Below, one piece after another: positions 42,043-51,844 of a stretch of DNA of 64,000 nucleotides; within the stretch, counting starts at the first letter, position 1, and each line of letters begins with the position of its first letter. The stretch is from Sphingobium faniae. GTDB taxonomy: Bacteria > Pseudomonadota > Alphaproteobacteria > Sphingomonadales > Sphingomonadaceae. The notes beneath the pieces were generated by a model, which saw only the letters and a program-made list of their open reading frames with translations, did not search any database and was not told the origin of the DNA. The position numbers and the translations under genes were made by a program. Location of the stretch: positions 345,104 to 409,103 of the forward strand of contig FMTU01000004.1 of NCBI GenBank assembly GCA_900100475.1, read 5' to 3'.

Positions 42043-45000
42043 TCATTCCGCCGCTTGGGTCTGGCCCGCATGGGCCTTGTCGTCGCCCGGCTTGTAGGTG
42101 AGCAGCCGCCGGCTGAGCCGCGGGCCGATCCATTGCTCCACGCCCAGCGCCAGGCTGAACGTCGCGGGCACGATCACCAGCGTCAGCAGCGTCGAGAGCA
42201 GCAACCCGCCGATCACCGTGATGCCCATGGGCGCGCGCCACGCGCCGTCGCCGCCCAGCGACAGGGCGGTCGGCACCATGCCCGCCACCATCGCCACCGT
42301 GGTCATGACGATGGGCTGGGCGCGCTTGTGACCCGCATCGACGATCGCGTCGAACTTGGGCACGCCCTTGCCCATCTCCTCCAGCGCGAAGTCGATGACG
42401 AGGATCGAGTTCTTGGCGACGATGCCCAGCAGCATCAGCAGGCCGATGAACACCGGCATGGACAGCGGATTGCCGGTCAGATGCAATGCCAGCGCGCCGC
42501 CCAGGGGCGCGAGCAGCAGCGACCCCAGATTGACGAAGGGCGGCATCACCCGCTTGTAGAGCAGCATCAGGACGGCCAGCACCAGCAAAATGCCGGACAC
42601 CACCGCGACGACGAAATTCCGGATCATCTCCGCTTCGAACTTGCTGTCGCCCGCGTTGATTTTCTGCACGCCCTGAATCTTGCCGCCCAATATGGCCTTC
42701 ATGGTCGGCAGGGCGTTGATGTTCGTCATCGCCTGGCTGGTGACGATGCCCGGAGCCAGATCCGCGCCCACCACGACGCGGCGGATCTGGTTGTAGCGGC
42801 GGATTTCCGTCGGGCCGGAACCGAATTCGATATCGGCCACCACTTTGAGCGGCACTGATCCGCCGTTTACCGTCGGCACCGGCATGTTGGCGATCGTCGC
42901 CATGTCCTTGCGGCTGCCTTCCTGCACGGCGACGCGGATCGGGATCTGCCGGTCGGACAGCGAGAATTTCGCCGTGTTCTGGTCGATCTCGCCAATGGTG
43001 GCGACGCGGATCGTGTTGCTGAGCGCGGCCGTCGTCACGCCCAGGCTGGCGGCAAGGTCGAAGCGCGGCTTGATGACGATTTCGGGCCGCTGCATGTCGC
43101 CATGGACGCGCGCTCCGCGGATTTCCCGCACGCCCGCCATTTCAGATACGAGCTTGTTGGCGGTGCTTTCCAGCAGTGCCGGATCGTCGCTGCCCAGCAT
43201 GATGATGATGTCGCGGCCGAAACCGCCGCCCGATTGCGACTGGAAATTGACGCGGGCGTCGGCGACCTGCTGGAATTGCGGCGCGACCTTGCGTTCCCAT
43301 TCGACCGACGAGATCGGCCGGTCCTTCCGCAAGGTGAGGAAAATCTGGGCCTCGGTCGGCTCGATACTGGCGAAGGCCGCTTCCACGACATCCTTGTCCG
43401 CCGCCAGCATCTCCGCGACGCGGCGGGTGATGGCGGTCGTCTGCTGCAATGTGCTGCCGGGAACGGTTTCGATCTGCACCTGACTGAAATCGGTGTCGAT
43501 GGTCGGCTGGAAGGCAGCGGGCAGCGTGGCGAAGGCAAGGATGGTGGACAGAAACGCCAGCAGCCCCAGGCCGACCGTCCAGATGCGATGGTCGCGCAGC
43601 CATGCGGTATAGCGCGCCATGCCGCCCTTCGCGCGATGGGCCATGGCGCGGCGCTGGTCCAGCGACCAGCGCAGCACGCCCATGTAACGGTCCATCAGCC
43701 AGCCTTCGCCATGGCTTTCTTCGCCGTGTGCCTTCAGGAAATAGGCCGCGACCATCGGGGTGATCAGGCGCGCGACGGCCAGGGACAGCAGAACCGCGAC
43801 CACGACCGTCAGGCCGAACTGCTTGAAGAACTGGCCCGTCAGGCCGGGCATGACGCCCACCGGCAGGAAGACCGCGACGATCGCCATCGTCGTCGCCAGC
43901 ACCGCAAGGCCGATTTCGTCCGCGGCGTCGATCGACGCCTGATAGGCCGTTTTGCCCATTCGCATGTGACGGACGATATTCTCGATCTCCACGATCGCGT
44001 CGTCGACCAGCACGCCCGCCACCAGGCTGAGCGCCAGCAGCGAGATCATGTTGAGCGTGAAGCCCATCATGTCCATGAACCAGAAGGCGGGAATCGCGGA
44101 CAGGGGGATGGCGAGGGCGGAGATCATCGTCGCCCGCCAGTCGCGCAGGAACAGGAAGACGATGACGACCGCCAGCACGGCGCCTTCGATCATCGCCTGC
44201 ATCGCGGCATGATATTGATTACGGGTGTAATCGACGCTGGTGTACAGCTGCTGGAACTGCACCTTCGGGTTTTCCTTCCGAAGCGCGTCCAGAATCTTCA
44301 ACGATTCATCATAGACGGTGACGTCGGACGCCCCCTTGGCCTTTTCCAGACGGAAGCTCGTCACCTGCCGCCCGTTCATCAGCGAGAGCGAGCGCTGTTC
44401 GGCATACATGTCGCGCACTTCGGCCAGATCGGCGAGCTTCACCGTGCGGTCGCCGGAAATGGCGATTTGCGTCTGGCCCAGCGCATAGGCGTTCTTCGCG
44501 TTGCCCAGTACGCGGATGGCCTGTTCCGCGCCGGCGATTTCCGTGCGTCCCCCGGCCGCGTTCAGGTTCACCTGCTGCAATTGCTGGTTCACCTGAGCGG
44601 CGGTCACGCCATGGGATTGCAGCTTGGCGGGGTCGAGTATGACCCGGATTTCCCGGCTCACCCCGCCGCCGCGCGTCACCGCCGCCATGCCCGGCACCGC
44701 CAGCAATCGCTTGGCGACGGTGTTGTCGACATACCAGGACAGTTCTTCCAGCGTCATGTCGGTGGCTTCCGCGCCGAAATAGGCGATCGGGCCGCCGTCG
44801 ATGTCGACGCGCTTGACCTGCGGTTCCAATATCCCTTCGGGCAGGTCGCTGCGGATCTGGTCCACCGCGTTCTTCACATCGTTCACGGCGCGGTCGACCG
44901 GCGTGCCGATTTCGAACTGCACATTGGTGAGCGACTGGCCTTCCGACACGAAGGAGGTGATCTCGTCGACGCCGCTGATGGCGCGGACGGCCGCTTCGAC

Positions 45001-45207
45001 GCGCTGCGTGACCTGCGTTTCCAGTTCGGTCGGCGCGGCGCCCGGTTGCAGCACGGTGACGCTCGCCATGGGAAAGCTGACGTCGGGCTGCTGGTTCACG
45101 TCCATGTCGATGAAACTGGCCATGCCCGCCAGCAAGAGCGCCAGGAACAGCACGAGGGGCGATGTCGGGTTGCGGATGGCCCAGGCGGAAATGTTGCGAA
45201 AACTCAT
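42043..45207 (-). CDS. RND multidrug efflux permease (AcrB/HAE1 type)
   Basis: A 1054-residue inner-membrane proton-driven pump, normal length for HAE1. Twelve transmembrane helices are expected. The first is followed by NQQPDVSFPMASVTVLQPGA in the first periplasmic loop. The proton-relay Asp pair lies in VLVDDAIVEIENIVRHM in helix 4, and two large loops (residues about 40-335 and 560-870) are present. The adaptor gene is 64 bases upstream. No outer-membrane TolC-type gene is in the window, so the channel must be shared. Substrate is unknown; the operon lacks a dedicated regulator. Confidence 0.93.
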   Translation of the reverse strand: MSFRNISAWAIRNPTSPLVLFLALLLAGMASFIDMDVNQQPDVSFPMASVTVLQPGAAPTELETQVTQRVEAAVRAISGVDEITSFVSEGQSLTNVQFEIGTPVDRAVNDVKNAVDQIRSDLPEGILEPQVKRVDIDGGPIAYFGAEATDMTLEELSWYVDNTVAKRLLAVPGMAAVTRGGGVSREIRVILDPAKLQSHGVTAAQVNQQLQQVNLNAAGGRTEIAGAEQAIRVLGNAKNAYALGQTQIAISGDRTVKLADLAEVRDMYAEQRSLSLMNGRQVTSFRLEKAKGASDVTVYDESLKILDALRKENPKVQFQQLYTSVDYTRNQYHAAMQAMIEGAVLAVVIVFLFLRDWRATMISALAIPLSAIPAFWFMDMMGFTLNMISLLALSLVAGVLVDDAIVEIENIVRHMRMGKTAYQASIDAADEIGLAVLATTMAIVAVFLPVGVMPGLTGQFFKQFGLTVVVAVLLSLAVARLITPMVAAYFLKAHGEESHGEGWLMDRYMGVLRWSLDQRRAMAHRAKGGMARYTAWLRDHRIWTVGLGLLAFLSTILAFATLPAAFQPTIDTDFSQVQIETVPGSTLQQTTAITRRVAEMLAADKDVVEAAFASIEPTEAQIFLTLRKDRPISSVEWERKVAPQFQQVADARVNFQSQSGGGFGRDIIIMLGSDDPALLESTANKLVSEMAGVREIRGARVHGDMQRPEIVIKPRFDLAASLGVTTAALSNTIRVATIGEIDQNTAKFSLSDRQIPIRVAVQEGSRKDMATIANMPVPTVNGGSVPLKVVADIEFGSGPTEIRRYNQIRRVVVGADLAPGIVTSQAMTNINALPTMKAILGGKIQGVQKINAGDSKFEAEMIRNFVVAVVSGILLVLAVLMLLYKRVMPPFVNLGSLLLAPLGGALALHLTGNPLSMPVFIGLLMLLGIVAKNSILVIDFALEEMGKGVPKFDAIVDAGHKRAQPIVMTTVAMVAGMVPTALSLGGDGAWRAPMGITVIGGLLLSTLLTLVIVPATFSLALGVEQWIGPRLSRRLLTYKPGDDKAHAGQTQAAE

Positions 45208-45271
45208 GACGGCCTTTCTCGCCGGACTGATCCTGCTGTCCGGCAGCGGTGTGCGGGCCGCCGCCGATATG

Positions 45272-46444
45272 TCATTGCGCCTTGCGAAGCTCCGGCTTCA
45301 CCTTCTGTCCGGAAGTCAGGAAAGCGCCCGCCGTTTCCACGATCCGCTCTTGGCCGGTAATCCCGCTCTTCACCGATACGCCCGTATCGGACACCTGGCC
45401 AACGGTGATGTCGCGCCGCTCCACCTGATTGCCGTTGCCGACGATATAGACATAATTGCCCTTGTCGTCGCTCTGCACCGCCGATTCCGGCAGGACCGTC
45501 GACTGGCCCGATCCGCTCACGATGGTGGCGGATGCAAAACCGCCCGGACGGATCGCGGCATTATAGGAAATAGCGATGCGGGCCACGCCCTGCCGGCTCT
45601 GCGGGTCGATGACGGGCGATACCTGCCAGACGCGCCCCGCGAATTGCGCGGAGCCGCCGACGGGTTTCACCATGGCGCTGTTGCCCGGCCGCAGCGTCGC
45701 CAGATCGTCCTCGCTGACCTGCGCCAGCATTTCCATTTCGCCGCCCTGGGCCATGCGGAACAGCACGCCGCTGCCCGCCCCGACGATCTGGCCGGGTTCG
45801 ACATCGCGGGTCAGGACGAGGCCGGCGGCAGGCGCGCGAATATCCAGCCGGCCATTGCGGGCGCGCTGTTCGGCCAGTTGCGCGACGGCGACGTTCACGC
45901 GGGCCTGCGCGGCATCGCGAGTCGCCGTGCGCTGGTCGATGTCCGCCTGACTGATGAAGCCGCGCGACACCAGCGCCCTGGCCCGGTCAAGCTGCGCCTG
46001 CGCCAGCTTGGCGTCGGCGCGGGCGACTTCGATCTGGGCGGCGAGGGAGCGGGCCTGTTCGGTCTGCACCGATCGTTCGATCACCGCCAGCGTCTGACCG
46101 GCGCGCACCCAGTCGCCCGGTTGCACCAGCACCTGCCGCACTTCGCCGCCTTCGCCCACGACGCCCACCGGCATTTCGACGCGCGCCGCCAGCGATCCGG
46201 TCGCATTGACGGTCCGTTCGACCGCTGACCGGCCGGGGCTGATGACGGTGACGGACGGGATCGTCTGGGCTGCCGGTTCCGTGCTTGCCGCGGGCTTTTC
46301 GCGCATCGACAGCCACAGCGCCAATATGATGAGCAGGATGGCGGCGCCTGCTGCAAACGGCAGCCACCGGCGCCGGCCGGGCTGAATCGACATGTCGTCG
46401 ACAAGCGCGGCATCCTCGCTCGCCAGCGGTGTTTCGTAATTCAT
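45272..46444 (-). CDS. RND efflux periplasmic adaptor (membrane fusion protein)
   Basis: A 390-residue adaptor joining the pump to an outer-membrane channel. An N-terminal transmembrane anchor (WLPFAAGAAILLIILALWL) follows a 26-residue cytoplasmic start. No lipobox is present. The lipoyl domain is VRQVLVQPGDWVRAGQTLAV, followed by an alpha hairpin (QARSLAAQIEVARADAKLAQ) and the second lipoyl half (IRAPAAGLVLTRDVEPGQIV). Beta-barrel and membrane-proximal domains follow. It is the first gene of the operon, upstream of the RND permease; 205 bases separate it from the divergent GlsB gene. Confidence 0.93.
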   Translation of the reverse strand: MNYETPLASEDAALVDDMSIQPGRRRWLPFAAGAAILLIILALWLSMREKPAASTEPAAQTIPSVTVISPGRSAVERTVNATGSLAARVEMPVGVVGEGGEVRQVLVQPGDWVRAGQTLAVIERSVQTEQARSLAAQIEVARADAKLAQAQLDRARALVSRGFISQADIDQRTATRDAAQARVNVAVAQLAEQRARNGRLDIRAPAAGLVLTRDVEPGQIVGAGSGVLFRMAQGGEMEMLAQVSEDDLATLRPGNSAMVKPVGGSAQFAGRVWQVSPVIDPQSRQGVARIAISYNAAIRPGGFASATIVSGSGQSTVLPESAVQSDDKGNYVYIVGNGNQVERRDITVGQVSDTGVSVKSGITGQERIVETAGAFLTSGQKVKPELRKAQ

Positions 46445-46649
46445 GCCGATCCCATCTCTCCGGCGTAAAGCCTGCTTTGGGGCGCTGTATTATATGAATA
46501 CATCACTCGTCTCAAGCCCCAATATCATGGGGCAAGTCCGGCCGGCCAGGCGATCCCTGGACACCGGAACGATTGCCGCCCGGCGCTCTTGCCAAGAGGG
46601 CGCGAGTGTGACGCTATCACTGCGTGAAACGGAGGAGGAAAGGCGTATC

Positions 46650-46898
46650 ATGGAAGTGATGGGATGGATTTTCATCGGCCTGCTGGCGGGCGCGGTGGCG
46701 CGGCTCATCATGCCGGGGCGCGATCCGGGGGGCTGTATCGTGACGATGCTCCTGGGTATCGCGGGCGCCTTGCTGGCGGGCTATGTCGGGCGGCTGGCGG
46801 GCTTTTACGGGCCGGACGAATCCGCCGGTTTCATCGCCGCCATATTGGGGTCGGTCGTCATATTGACGGTCTATCGTGCGTTCGCGGCGCGGCGCTGA
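46650..46898 (+). CDS. GlsB/YeaQ/YmgE family stress-response membrane protein
   Basis: An 82-residue protein with three hydrophobic helices and the glycine-rich family pattern GWIFIGLLAGAVARLIMPGR, then IVTMLLGIAGALLAGYVGRL. Members are stress-induced inner-membrane proteins of unknown mechanism. ATG 46650 follows GGAGGAGG (46631-46638); an in-frame ATG lies three codons on. It is convergent with a second member of the same family (46968-47222) and shares a hairpin terminator with it. Confidence 0.85.
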   Translation: MEVMGWIFIGLLAGAVARLIMPGRDPGGCIVTMLLGIAGALLAGYVGRLAGFYGPDESAGFIAAILGSVVILTVYRAFAARR

Positions 46899-46902
46899 CG
46901 AA

Positions 46903-46943
46903 AAAAGGGCCGCTCCGTCCCGGCAGGAACGTGCGGCCCTTTT
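46903..46943. terminator. Bidirectional terminator between two GlsB-family genes
   Basis: AAAAGGGCCGC (46903-46913) pairs with GCGGCCCTTTT (46933-46943) across a 19-base loop. It has T or A runs on both sides, four and 25 bases from the two convergent stops. Confidence 0.75.
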
Positions 46944-46967
46944 GCGATGCAAACAGGACGTCTTGCG

Positions 46968-47222
46968 TTACCGCATTGATCCGCGCCGGATGAGGTTCAC
47001 GATCGCCAGCAGGATGATCGCGCCGACCAGCGACACGAGGAAGCTGTAGACGGTCAACCCGTCATTGATCGAACCGCCGCTGAAAATGAGCCCGCCGATA
47101 AAGGCGCCGACGATGCCGACCACGATGTTCAGCAGGATGCCCTGTTGCGCGTCGGTCCGCATGACCATGCTGGCAAGCCAGCCGATGACGCCGCCGACGA
47201 TAAGCCACAAGATAATGCCCAT
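46968..47222 (-). CDS. GlsB/YeaQ/YmgE family stress-response membrane protein
   Basis: An 84-residue paralogue of the gene at 46650: MGIILWLIVGGVIGWLASMV, MRTDAQQGILLNIVVGIVGA, then a C-terminal helix VSLVGAIILLAIVNLIRRG. It has the helix-glycine layout of the family with a different central loop. ATG 47222 follows AAGGAGAGAGAAAT. The open frame continues upstream but without family sequence. It is divergent in direction from nothing: it and the first copy point at each other, and sciP reads toward it from the right. Confidence 0.85.
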   Translation of the reverse strand: MGIILWLIVGGVIGWLASMVMRTDAQQGILLNIVVGIVGAFIGGLIFSGGSINDGLTVYSFLVSLVGAIILLAIVNLIRRGSMR

Positions 47223-47352
47223 ATTTCTCTCTCCTTGCACCAGCGCCCCCAAGGCGGGTTGGCTGATACATTCAACGGAGAAAGCGGCTTTCCGTTCCTT
47301 GAGAAAATTCCGGGTGGAAAACAATCCCCATGAGGCGGGCGGGCATGGAAAT

Positions 47353-47390
47353 GAAAAAGGCCGCGGGATTGCTGCCCCGCGGCCTTTTTC
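47353..47390. terminator. Strong 15-bp hairpin terminator after sciP
   Basis: GAAAAAGGCCGCGGG (47353-47367) pairs perfectly with CCCGCGGCCTTTTTC (47376-47390) around an eight-base loop. Reading leftward, the T-run formed by the left arm lies 23 bases after the sciP stop. This is a textbook intrinsic terminator and works for either direction. Confidence 0.85.
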
Positions 47391-47412
47391 CATCTTGTTG
47401 AGAGCAGCCGTT

Positions 47413-47712
47413 TCAGTAACGCTGCTGCCGTTCGTAGAGGGATTTATAATATTGGATGCGGGTGACGCGCAGCCCGTGCATGCCCGAACGGTCGACCGCG
47501 CGCTGCCAGCCTGCGAATTCCTCCAGCGTCAGGTCATAGCGTTTGCACGCTTCGTCCACGTTCAGCAGGCCGCCATTCACGGCGGCGACCACCTCGGCCT
47601 TGCGGCGCACGACCCAGCGCGTGGTGTTCGCGGGGGGCAGGCTGTCCAGAGTCAAGGGTTCTCCGAGCGGCCCGACGACCTGTGCAGGTCTGATTTTCTG
47701 ATTTTCAATCAT
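47413..47712 (-). CDS. sciP: CtrA inhibitor SciP (DUF1153)
   Basis: A 99-residue helix-turn-helix protein. The DUF1153 pattern is plain: GPLGEPLTLDSLPPANTTRW, then VVRRKAEVVAAVNGGLLNVD and EFAGWQRAVDRSGMHGLRVT. In Caulobacter SciP binds the master cell-cycle regulator CtrA and blocks RNA polymerase recruitment at CtrA promoters, timing cell-cycle genes. ATG 47712 gives the conserved N-terminus MIENQKIRPAQVVGPLG; codons before it are not conserved. The 3' end is followed by the terminator at 47353. No ctrA is in the window. Confidence 0.93.
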   Translation of the reverse strand: MIENQKIRPAQVVGPLGEPLTLDSLPPANTTRWVVRRKAEVVAAVNGGLLNVDEACKRYDLTLEEFAGWQRAVDRSGMHGLRVTRIQYYKSLYERQQRY

Positions 47713-47772
47713 TCTTACCCTCAAATAGCGGCACTGGCATTGCCGATTTCGGAAGTGTTTCCCTTATGCGCG

Positions 47773-48114
47773 TCAGCCCTGAAGATCGGCTAAAGCGCCA
47801 CAGTAAACACCTCCTTCATCATCCCTGCCTCTCCTCAGCCGGCTTGCGACCAGCGGGTTGAAGCTGCCCCCAAGGCGAACGGCTTCGATCGCGCCGCCGG
47901 AACGTGGCGCGAAGATACCCGCCAGTTCCTGAACCCAGTCTTCATCTCCCTCCTGCCCCCGCAGAAGGCCCGCCACGGCCTGCGCGGTCGGGCTGGCGGC
48001 CTGCGCCGCGGCCGATGTGGCGCGAAGCAGGGGCCATACCGGCTCACGAAGCCAGTTGACAGGTTTGGCGTTGGCAGGTGTCAGCCCGCCGCCTCGAATG
48101 AATCCCAAGTCCAT
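47773..48114 (-). CDS. Possible short protein of unknown function
   Basis: An open frame of 113 codons: LREPVWPLLRATSAAAQAAS, PTAQAVAGLLRGQEGDEDW, then EAVRLGGSFNPLVASRLRRG. It has some helix-like segments but no recognised motif and no good ribosome site before ATG 48114. It sits in the 527-base gap between sciP and mnmA. It may be non-coding; if so this gap holds nothing else I can name beyond promoters for its neighbours. Confidence 0.3.
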   Translation of the reverse strand: MDLGFIRGGGLTPANAKPVNWLREPVWPLLRATSAAAQAASPTAQAVAGLLRGQEGDEDWVQELAGIFAPRSGGAIEAVRLGGSFNPLVASRLRRGRDDEGGVYCGALADLQG

Positions 48115-48239
48115 GGAATGGGGTGTAGGAGAAAAAGGATAAGGCTCCGTAAACTGCGCAACGGTTCGTCGCAGCGCGTGGCGGGCGGTGATGGGAATCC
48201 CGCTGGAACCGGAAGGGAAGGGCGACTATATGCGCGCCC

Positions 48240-49346
48240 ATGCAGCCAGAATTCCAGTTGTCCCCGCCGCTCGATGCGCGGCGAATCGTCGTCGCCATGT
48301 CCGGCGGCGTGGATTCGAGCGTGGTCGCCGCGCTCGCCGCGCGCACCGGCGCGGAAACCATCGGCGTGACGTTGCAGCTTTACGATCATGGCGCGGCGGT
48401 GGGCCGCGCCGGAAGCTGTTGCGCCGGGCAGGACATCCGCGATGCGCGCGCGGTCGCCGACCGGATCGGCATCGCCCATTATGTCTTTGATTATGAAAGC
48501 CGATTTCGGGATTCGGTGATCGCGGACTTTGCCGACGAATATATGGCCGGGCGGACACCCATCCCCTGCGTCAAATGCAATATGGGCGTGAAGTTCACCG
48601 ACCTGTTCCAGATCGCGCGCGACCTGGGCGCGGACTGCCTTGCTACCGGCCATTATGTCCGGCGCGTCGAAGGGCCGCAGGGCGCGGAACTGCACCGTGC
48701 CGCCGATCCGGCGCGGGACCAGAGCTATTTTCTGTTCGCCACGACTCAGGCGCAACTCGACTATCTGCGCTTCCCCTTGGGCGGCCTGCCCAAGCCGCAG
48801 GTGCGGGAGATCGCGGCCGAACTCGGCCTGTCGGTAGCGCTGAAGCCCGATAGCCAGGACATCTGCTTCGTGCCCGACGGCGATTATGCGAAGATCGTGC
48901 GGAAATTCCGCCCGGATGCCGATGAAGGCGGCGACATCGTCCATGTCGACGGTCGCGTGCTGGGGCGGCACAAGGGGATGATCCATTATACGGTCGGCCA
49001 GCGCAAAGGGCTGGAGATCGGCGGCCAGCCCGATCCGCTCTATGTCGTGCGGCTGGATGCCGGCGGGCGGCGCGTGATCGTGGGGCCGAAGGCGGCGCTG
49101 GCGGTGGGCGCGGCGCGGCTTTCCGACATCAACTGGCTGGGCGGCGATTTCACCGGGCCGCTCACCGCCAAGGTCCGTTCCATGGCGAAGCCCGTGCCCG
49201 CGCGGCTCGATGGCGACCGGCTGGTCTTCGATGCGCCCGAATTTGGCGTCGCGCCGGGGCAGGCGGCGGCCCTTTATGCGGGCGACCGGGTGCTGGGCGG
49301 CGGCTGGATCGCGGCGACCGAAGCGGCGATGGCTGACGCTGCATGA
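48240..49346 (+). CDS. mnmA: tRNA-specific 2-thiouridylase
   Basis: Adds sulfur to the wobble uridine of tRNA-Lys, -Glu and -Gln. The 368-residue protein has the PP-loop [18 protein letters not shown], the first catalytic Cys in [13 protein letters not shown], the second in [15 protein letters not shown], and [13 protein letters not shown] in the C-terminal beta domain. The N-terminus ([15 protein letters not shown]) is slightly extended. It reads away from the sciP region and is followed 41 bases on by hisG. Confidence 0.95.
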   Translation: MQPEFQLSPPLDARRIVVAMSGGVDSSVVAALAARTGAETIGVTLQLYDHGAAVGRAGSCCAGQDIRDARAVADRIGIAHYVFDYESRFRDSVIADFADEYMAGRTPIPCVKCNMGVKFTDLFQIARDLGADCLATGHYVRRVEGPQGAELHRAADPARDQSYFLFATTQAQLDYLRFPLGGLPKPQVREIAAELGLSVALKPDSQDICFVPDGDYAKIVRKFRPDADEGGDIVHVDGRVLGRHKGMIHYTVGQRKGLEIGGQPDPLYVVRLDAGGRRVIVGPKAALAVGAARLSDINWLGGDFTGPLTAKVRSMAKPVPARLDGDRLVFDAPEFGVAPGQAAALYAGDRVLGGGWIAATEAAMADAA

Positions 49347-49387
49347 ATGTTGTTAATTATGCGCTGCGCGGCTAAGGCGCGGCGGTC

Positions 49388-50050
49388 ATGACTCGTCCGC
49401 TCACATTCGCCATTCCCAAGGGCCGCATCCTCGATGAGGCGCTGCCCCTGCTTGCCCGCGCCGGTATCGAGCCGGAGGCGGAGTTCCATGACGGCAAGAG
49501 CCGGGCGTTGCGCTTCGCCACCAATCGGCCGGACGTGTCGATCATCCGCGTGCGGGCTTTCGATGTCGCCACCTTCGTCGCCCATGGCGCGGCGCAGATC
49601 GGCATCGTCGGATCGGACGTGGTCGATGAGTTCGATTATTCGGAGCTTTATGCGCCCGTTGACCTCGACATGGGTCATTGTCGCCTGTCGGTCGCGGAAC
49701 CCGCCGGCCTCGCCGATGAGGATGAAGCGGCGATGAGCCATGTGCGCGTCGCCACCAAATATCCGCACCTCACCCGCAAATATTTTGAGGCGCGCGGGAT
49801 ACAGGCGGAATGCGTGAAGCTGAACGGCGCGATGGAACTGGCTCCGTCGCTTGGCCTGTCGCGGCGGATCGTGGATCTTGTGTCGTCGGGCGCGACGCTC
49901 AAAGCCAATGGCCTCGTCGAAACCAATATCATCATGCAGGTGTCGGCGCGGCTGATCGTCAACCGGGCCGCCTACAAGATGCGCTCGGCCGAACTGGCGC
50001 CGCTGGTCGAAGCCTTCCGCAAAGCCGTGGGAGCCAAGGATGCCGCTTAG
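49388..50050 (+). CDS. hisG: ATP phosphoribosyltransferase, short form
   Basis: First step of histidine synthesis, joining ATP and PRPP. The 220-residue HisG-S type shows [37 protein letters not shown] and [20 protein letters not shown]. It lacks the C-terminal regulatory domain of long HisG. Short-form enzymes normally need the HisZ regulatory subunit, which is not in this window. Its last 11 bases overlap hisD, so translation of the two is coupled. Confidence 0.95.
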   Translation: MTRPLTFAIPKGRILDEALPLLARAGIEPEAEFHDGKSRALRFATNRPDVSIIRVRAFDVATFVAHGAAQIGIVGSDVVDEFDYSELYAPVDLDMGHCRLSVAEPAGLADEDEAAMSHVRVATKYPHLTRKYFEARGIQAECVKLNGAMELAPSLGLSRRIVDLVSSGATLKANGLVETNIIMQVSARLIVNRAAYKMRSAELAPLVEAFRKAVGAKDAA

Positions 50051-51329
50051 GCTCGACAGCCGCGATGCGGATTTCGCCGCCGCCTTCACCGTGCTGGTCG
50101 ATGCGCGGCGCGAGGCGGACGAGGATGTGTCGCGCGACGTGTCGGCGATTCTGAAGCGCGTCCGGGCAGAGGGCGACGCGGCGCTGGCCGACTATACGGC
50201 GCGCTTCGATCGGCATGACCTGAACGTCAGCGGCTGGGCGGTGACTCCGGCGGAATGCCGCGCGGCGCTGGAAGGCATTTCGATCGAATTGCGCGATGCG
50301 CTGGAACTCGCGGCGGCGCGCATCACCACCTATCATGAAAAGCAGAAGCCGCAGGACAGCGACGGCGTGGACGGCGCGGGCGTGCGGCTGGGCGCGCGGT
50401 GGAGCGCGGTCGATGCGGCGGGGCTGTATGTGCCGGGCGGGCGCGCCGCCTATCCCAGTTCGCTGCTGATGAACGTCATCCCCGCCAGGGTTGCGGGCGT
50501 GTCGCGCATCGCCATGGTGACGCCGACGCCGAACGGAGAGATCAATCCGCTGGTCCTCGCCGCTGCGCAGATTGCCGGGATCGAGGAAATCTGGCGCGTG
50601 GGCGGGGCGCAGGCCGTTGCCGCGCTCGCCTATGGCACCGGGCGGATCGCGCCGGTCGATGTCATCACCGGCCCCGGCAACGCCTGGGTCGCCGAAGCCA
50701 AGCGCCAGCTTTACGGCGTGGTCGGCATCGACATGGTGGCGGGGCCGTCCGAGATCGTCGTTGTCGCCGATGCGAAGAACGATCCCGAATGGATCGCCGC
50801 CGACCTGCTCAGCCAGTCGGAGCATGACCCGACCAGCCAGTCGATCCTCTTTGCCGATGACGCGGCCTTTGCCGATGCCGTGGCGGCGGCGGTGGAGCGG
50901 CAGATTCCGCTGCTTTCGACTCATGCCGTCGCAGCGACGAGCTGGGCCGCCAATGGCGCGATCATCCTCGTGCGCGATTTTGAGGAGGCGATGCCGCTGG
51001 TCGACCGCCTTGCGCCGGAGCATCTGGAACTGGCGGTGGACGATCCCGATAGGCTGTTCGCGCAGGTGCGCCATGCCGGGTCCGTCTTCCTCAGCCGCAT
51101 GACCCCTGAAGCGGTGGGCGATTATGTCGCGGGGCCGAACCATGTTCTGCCGACCGGCCGCCGCGCGCGTTTCTCGTCCGGGCTGTCGGTGCTCGACTTC
51201 ATGAAGCGCACCAGCTTCCTCAGCCTCGACCAAAACGCGCTCAACGCCATCGGTCCCGCCGCCGTCGCGCTGGCGCGGGCGGAAGGGCTGCCTGCCCATG
51301 CCGCGTCCGTGGCGCTGCGATTGCAATAG
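50040..51329 (+). CDS. hisD: Histidinol dehydrogenase
   Basis: Final two oxidations of histidine synthesis, L-histidinol to L-histidine with two NAD+. The 429-residue zinc enzyme has [20 protein letters not shown] (NAD site) and [20 protein letters not shown]. The zinc/catalytic segment is [13 protein letters not shown], the catalytic LAPEHLEL follows, and GPNHVLPTG lies near the end. It overlaps hisG by 11 bases and is followed by nusB 33 bases later. The histidine genes hisA/F/H/B are elsewhere. Confidence 0.96.
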   Translation: MPLRLDSRDADFAAAFTVLVDARREADEDVSRDVSAILKRVRAEGDAALADYTARFDRHDLNVSGWAVTPAECRAALEGISIELRDALELAAARITTYHEKQKPQDSDGVDGAGVRLGARWSAVDAAGLYVPGGRAAYPSSLLMNVIPARVAGVSRIAMVTPTPNGEINPLVLAAAQIAGIEEIWRVGGAQAVAALAYGTGRIAPVDVITGPGNAWVAEAKRQLYGVVGIDMVAGPSEIVVVADAKNDPEWIAADLLSQSEHDPTSQSILFADDAAFADAVAAAVERQIPLLSTHAVAATSWAANGAIILVRDFEEAMPLVDRLAPEHLELAVDDPDRLFAQVRHAGSVFLSRMTPEAVGDYVAGPNHVLPTGRRARFSSGLSVLDFMKRTSFLSLDQNALNAIGPAAVALARAEGLPAHAASVALRLQ

Positions 51330-51362
51330 TCTCCGTTCGCCCGAACGGCTATGGAAAGACCC

Positions 51363-51809
51363 ATGAACGAACGCTCCAAATCCCGCTCCGCCGCGCGCCT
51401 TGCCGCGGTCCAGGCGCTTTATCAGATCGAGATGGAGGGCACGCCGCTCGCCTCCTTGCTGCATGAATTCCATCAGCACCGCCTCGGCGCGACCATCGAG
51501 GACGTGACTTACACGCAGGCGGAGGAGGCGTTCTTCGACGATATCGTGGCGGGCGTGGGCAAGCGGCGGGACGAAATCGACGGCCTGATCGTCGCGCGGC
51601 TCAGCACGGGCTGGAGCCTCGACCGGCTCGACAAGCCGATGCGGCAGATCCTGCGCGCGGGCGTCTATGAACTGCTGGCGCGCAAGGATGTGGCGACCGG
51701 CACGGTCATCAGCGAATATGTCGATGTCGCCCACGCCTTTTACGACAAGCGGGAGACTGGCTTCGTCAACGGCCTGCTCGACGCGGTGGCGAAGGACGTG
51801 CGGAAGTAA
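51363..51809 (+). CDS. nusB: Transcription antitermination protein NusB
   Basis: Binds boxA RNA with NusE (S10) in rRNA antitermination. The 148-residue all-helical protein begins RSAARLAAVQALYQIEMEGT, with GWSLDRLDKPMRQILRAGVY and a C-terminal VISEYVDVAHAFYDKRETGF, then VNGLLDAVAK. All are hallmarks of NusB. ATG 51363 is chosen over ATG 51351 because GGAAAG precedes it. It is followed by thiL 35 bases on, a frequent pairing. Confidence 0.95.
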   Translation: MNERSKSRSAARLAAVQALYQIEMEGTPLASLLHEFHQHRLGATIEDVTYTQAEEAFFDDIVAGVGKRRDEIDGLIVARLSTGWSLDRLDKPMRQILRAGVYELLARKDVATGTVISEYVDVAHAFYDKRETGFVNGLLDAVAKDVRK

Positions 51810-51844
51810 GGCGGGATTGTCCGCGAAGGGATACGGTTGCATAT

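Noticed and set aside
40666..42858. A 730-codon + strand frame over DUF445 and the pump end
   Set aside because: Antisense shadow: low hydrophobicity, Arg/Gln/His-rich, no motif.
43102..45360. A 752-codon + strand frame across the RND pump
   Set aside because: It lies antisense to a full-length RND permease; composition (His/Arg/Asp runs) is typical of a shadow frame.
51810..51844. TPP riboswitch before thiL
   Set aside because: Only 35 bases separate nusB and thiL, too few for a TPP aptamer, and no conserved core is present.
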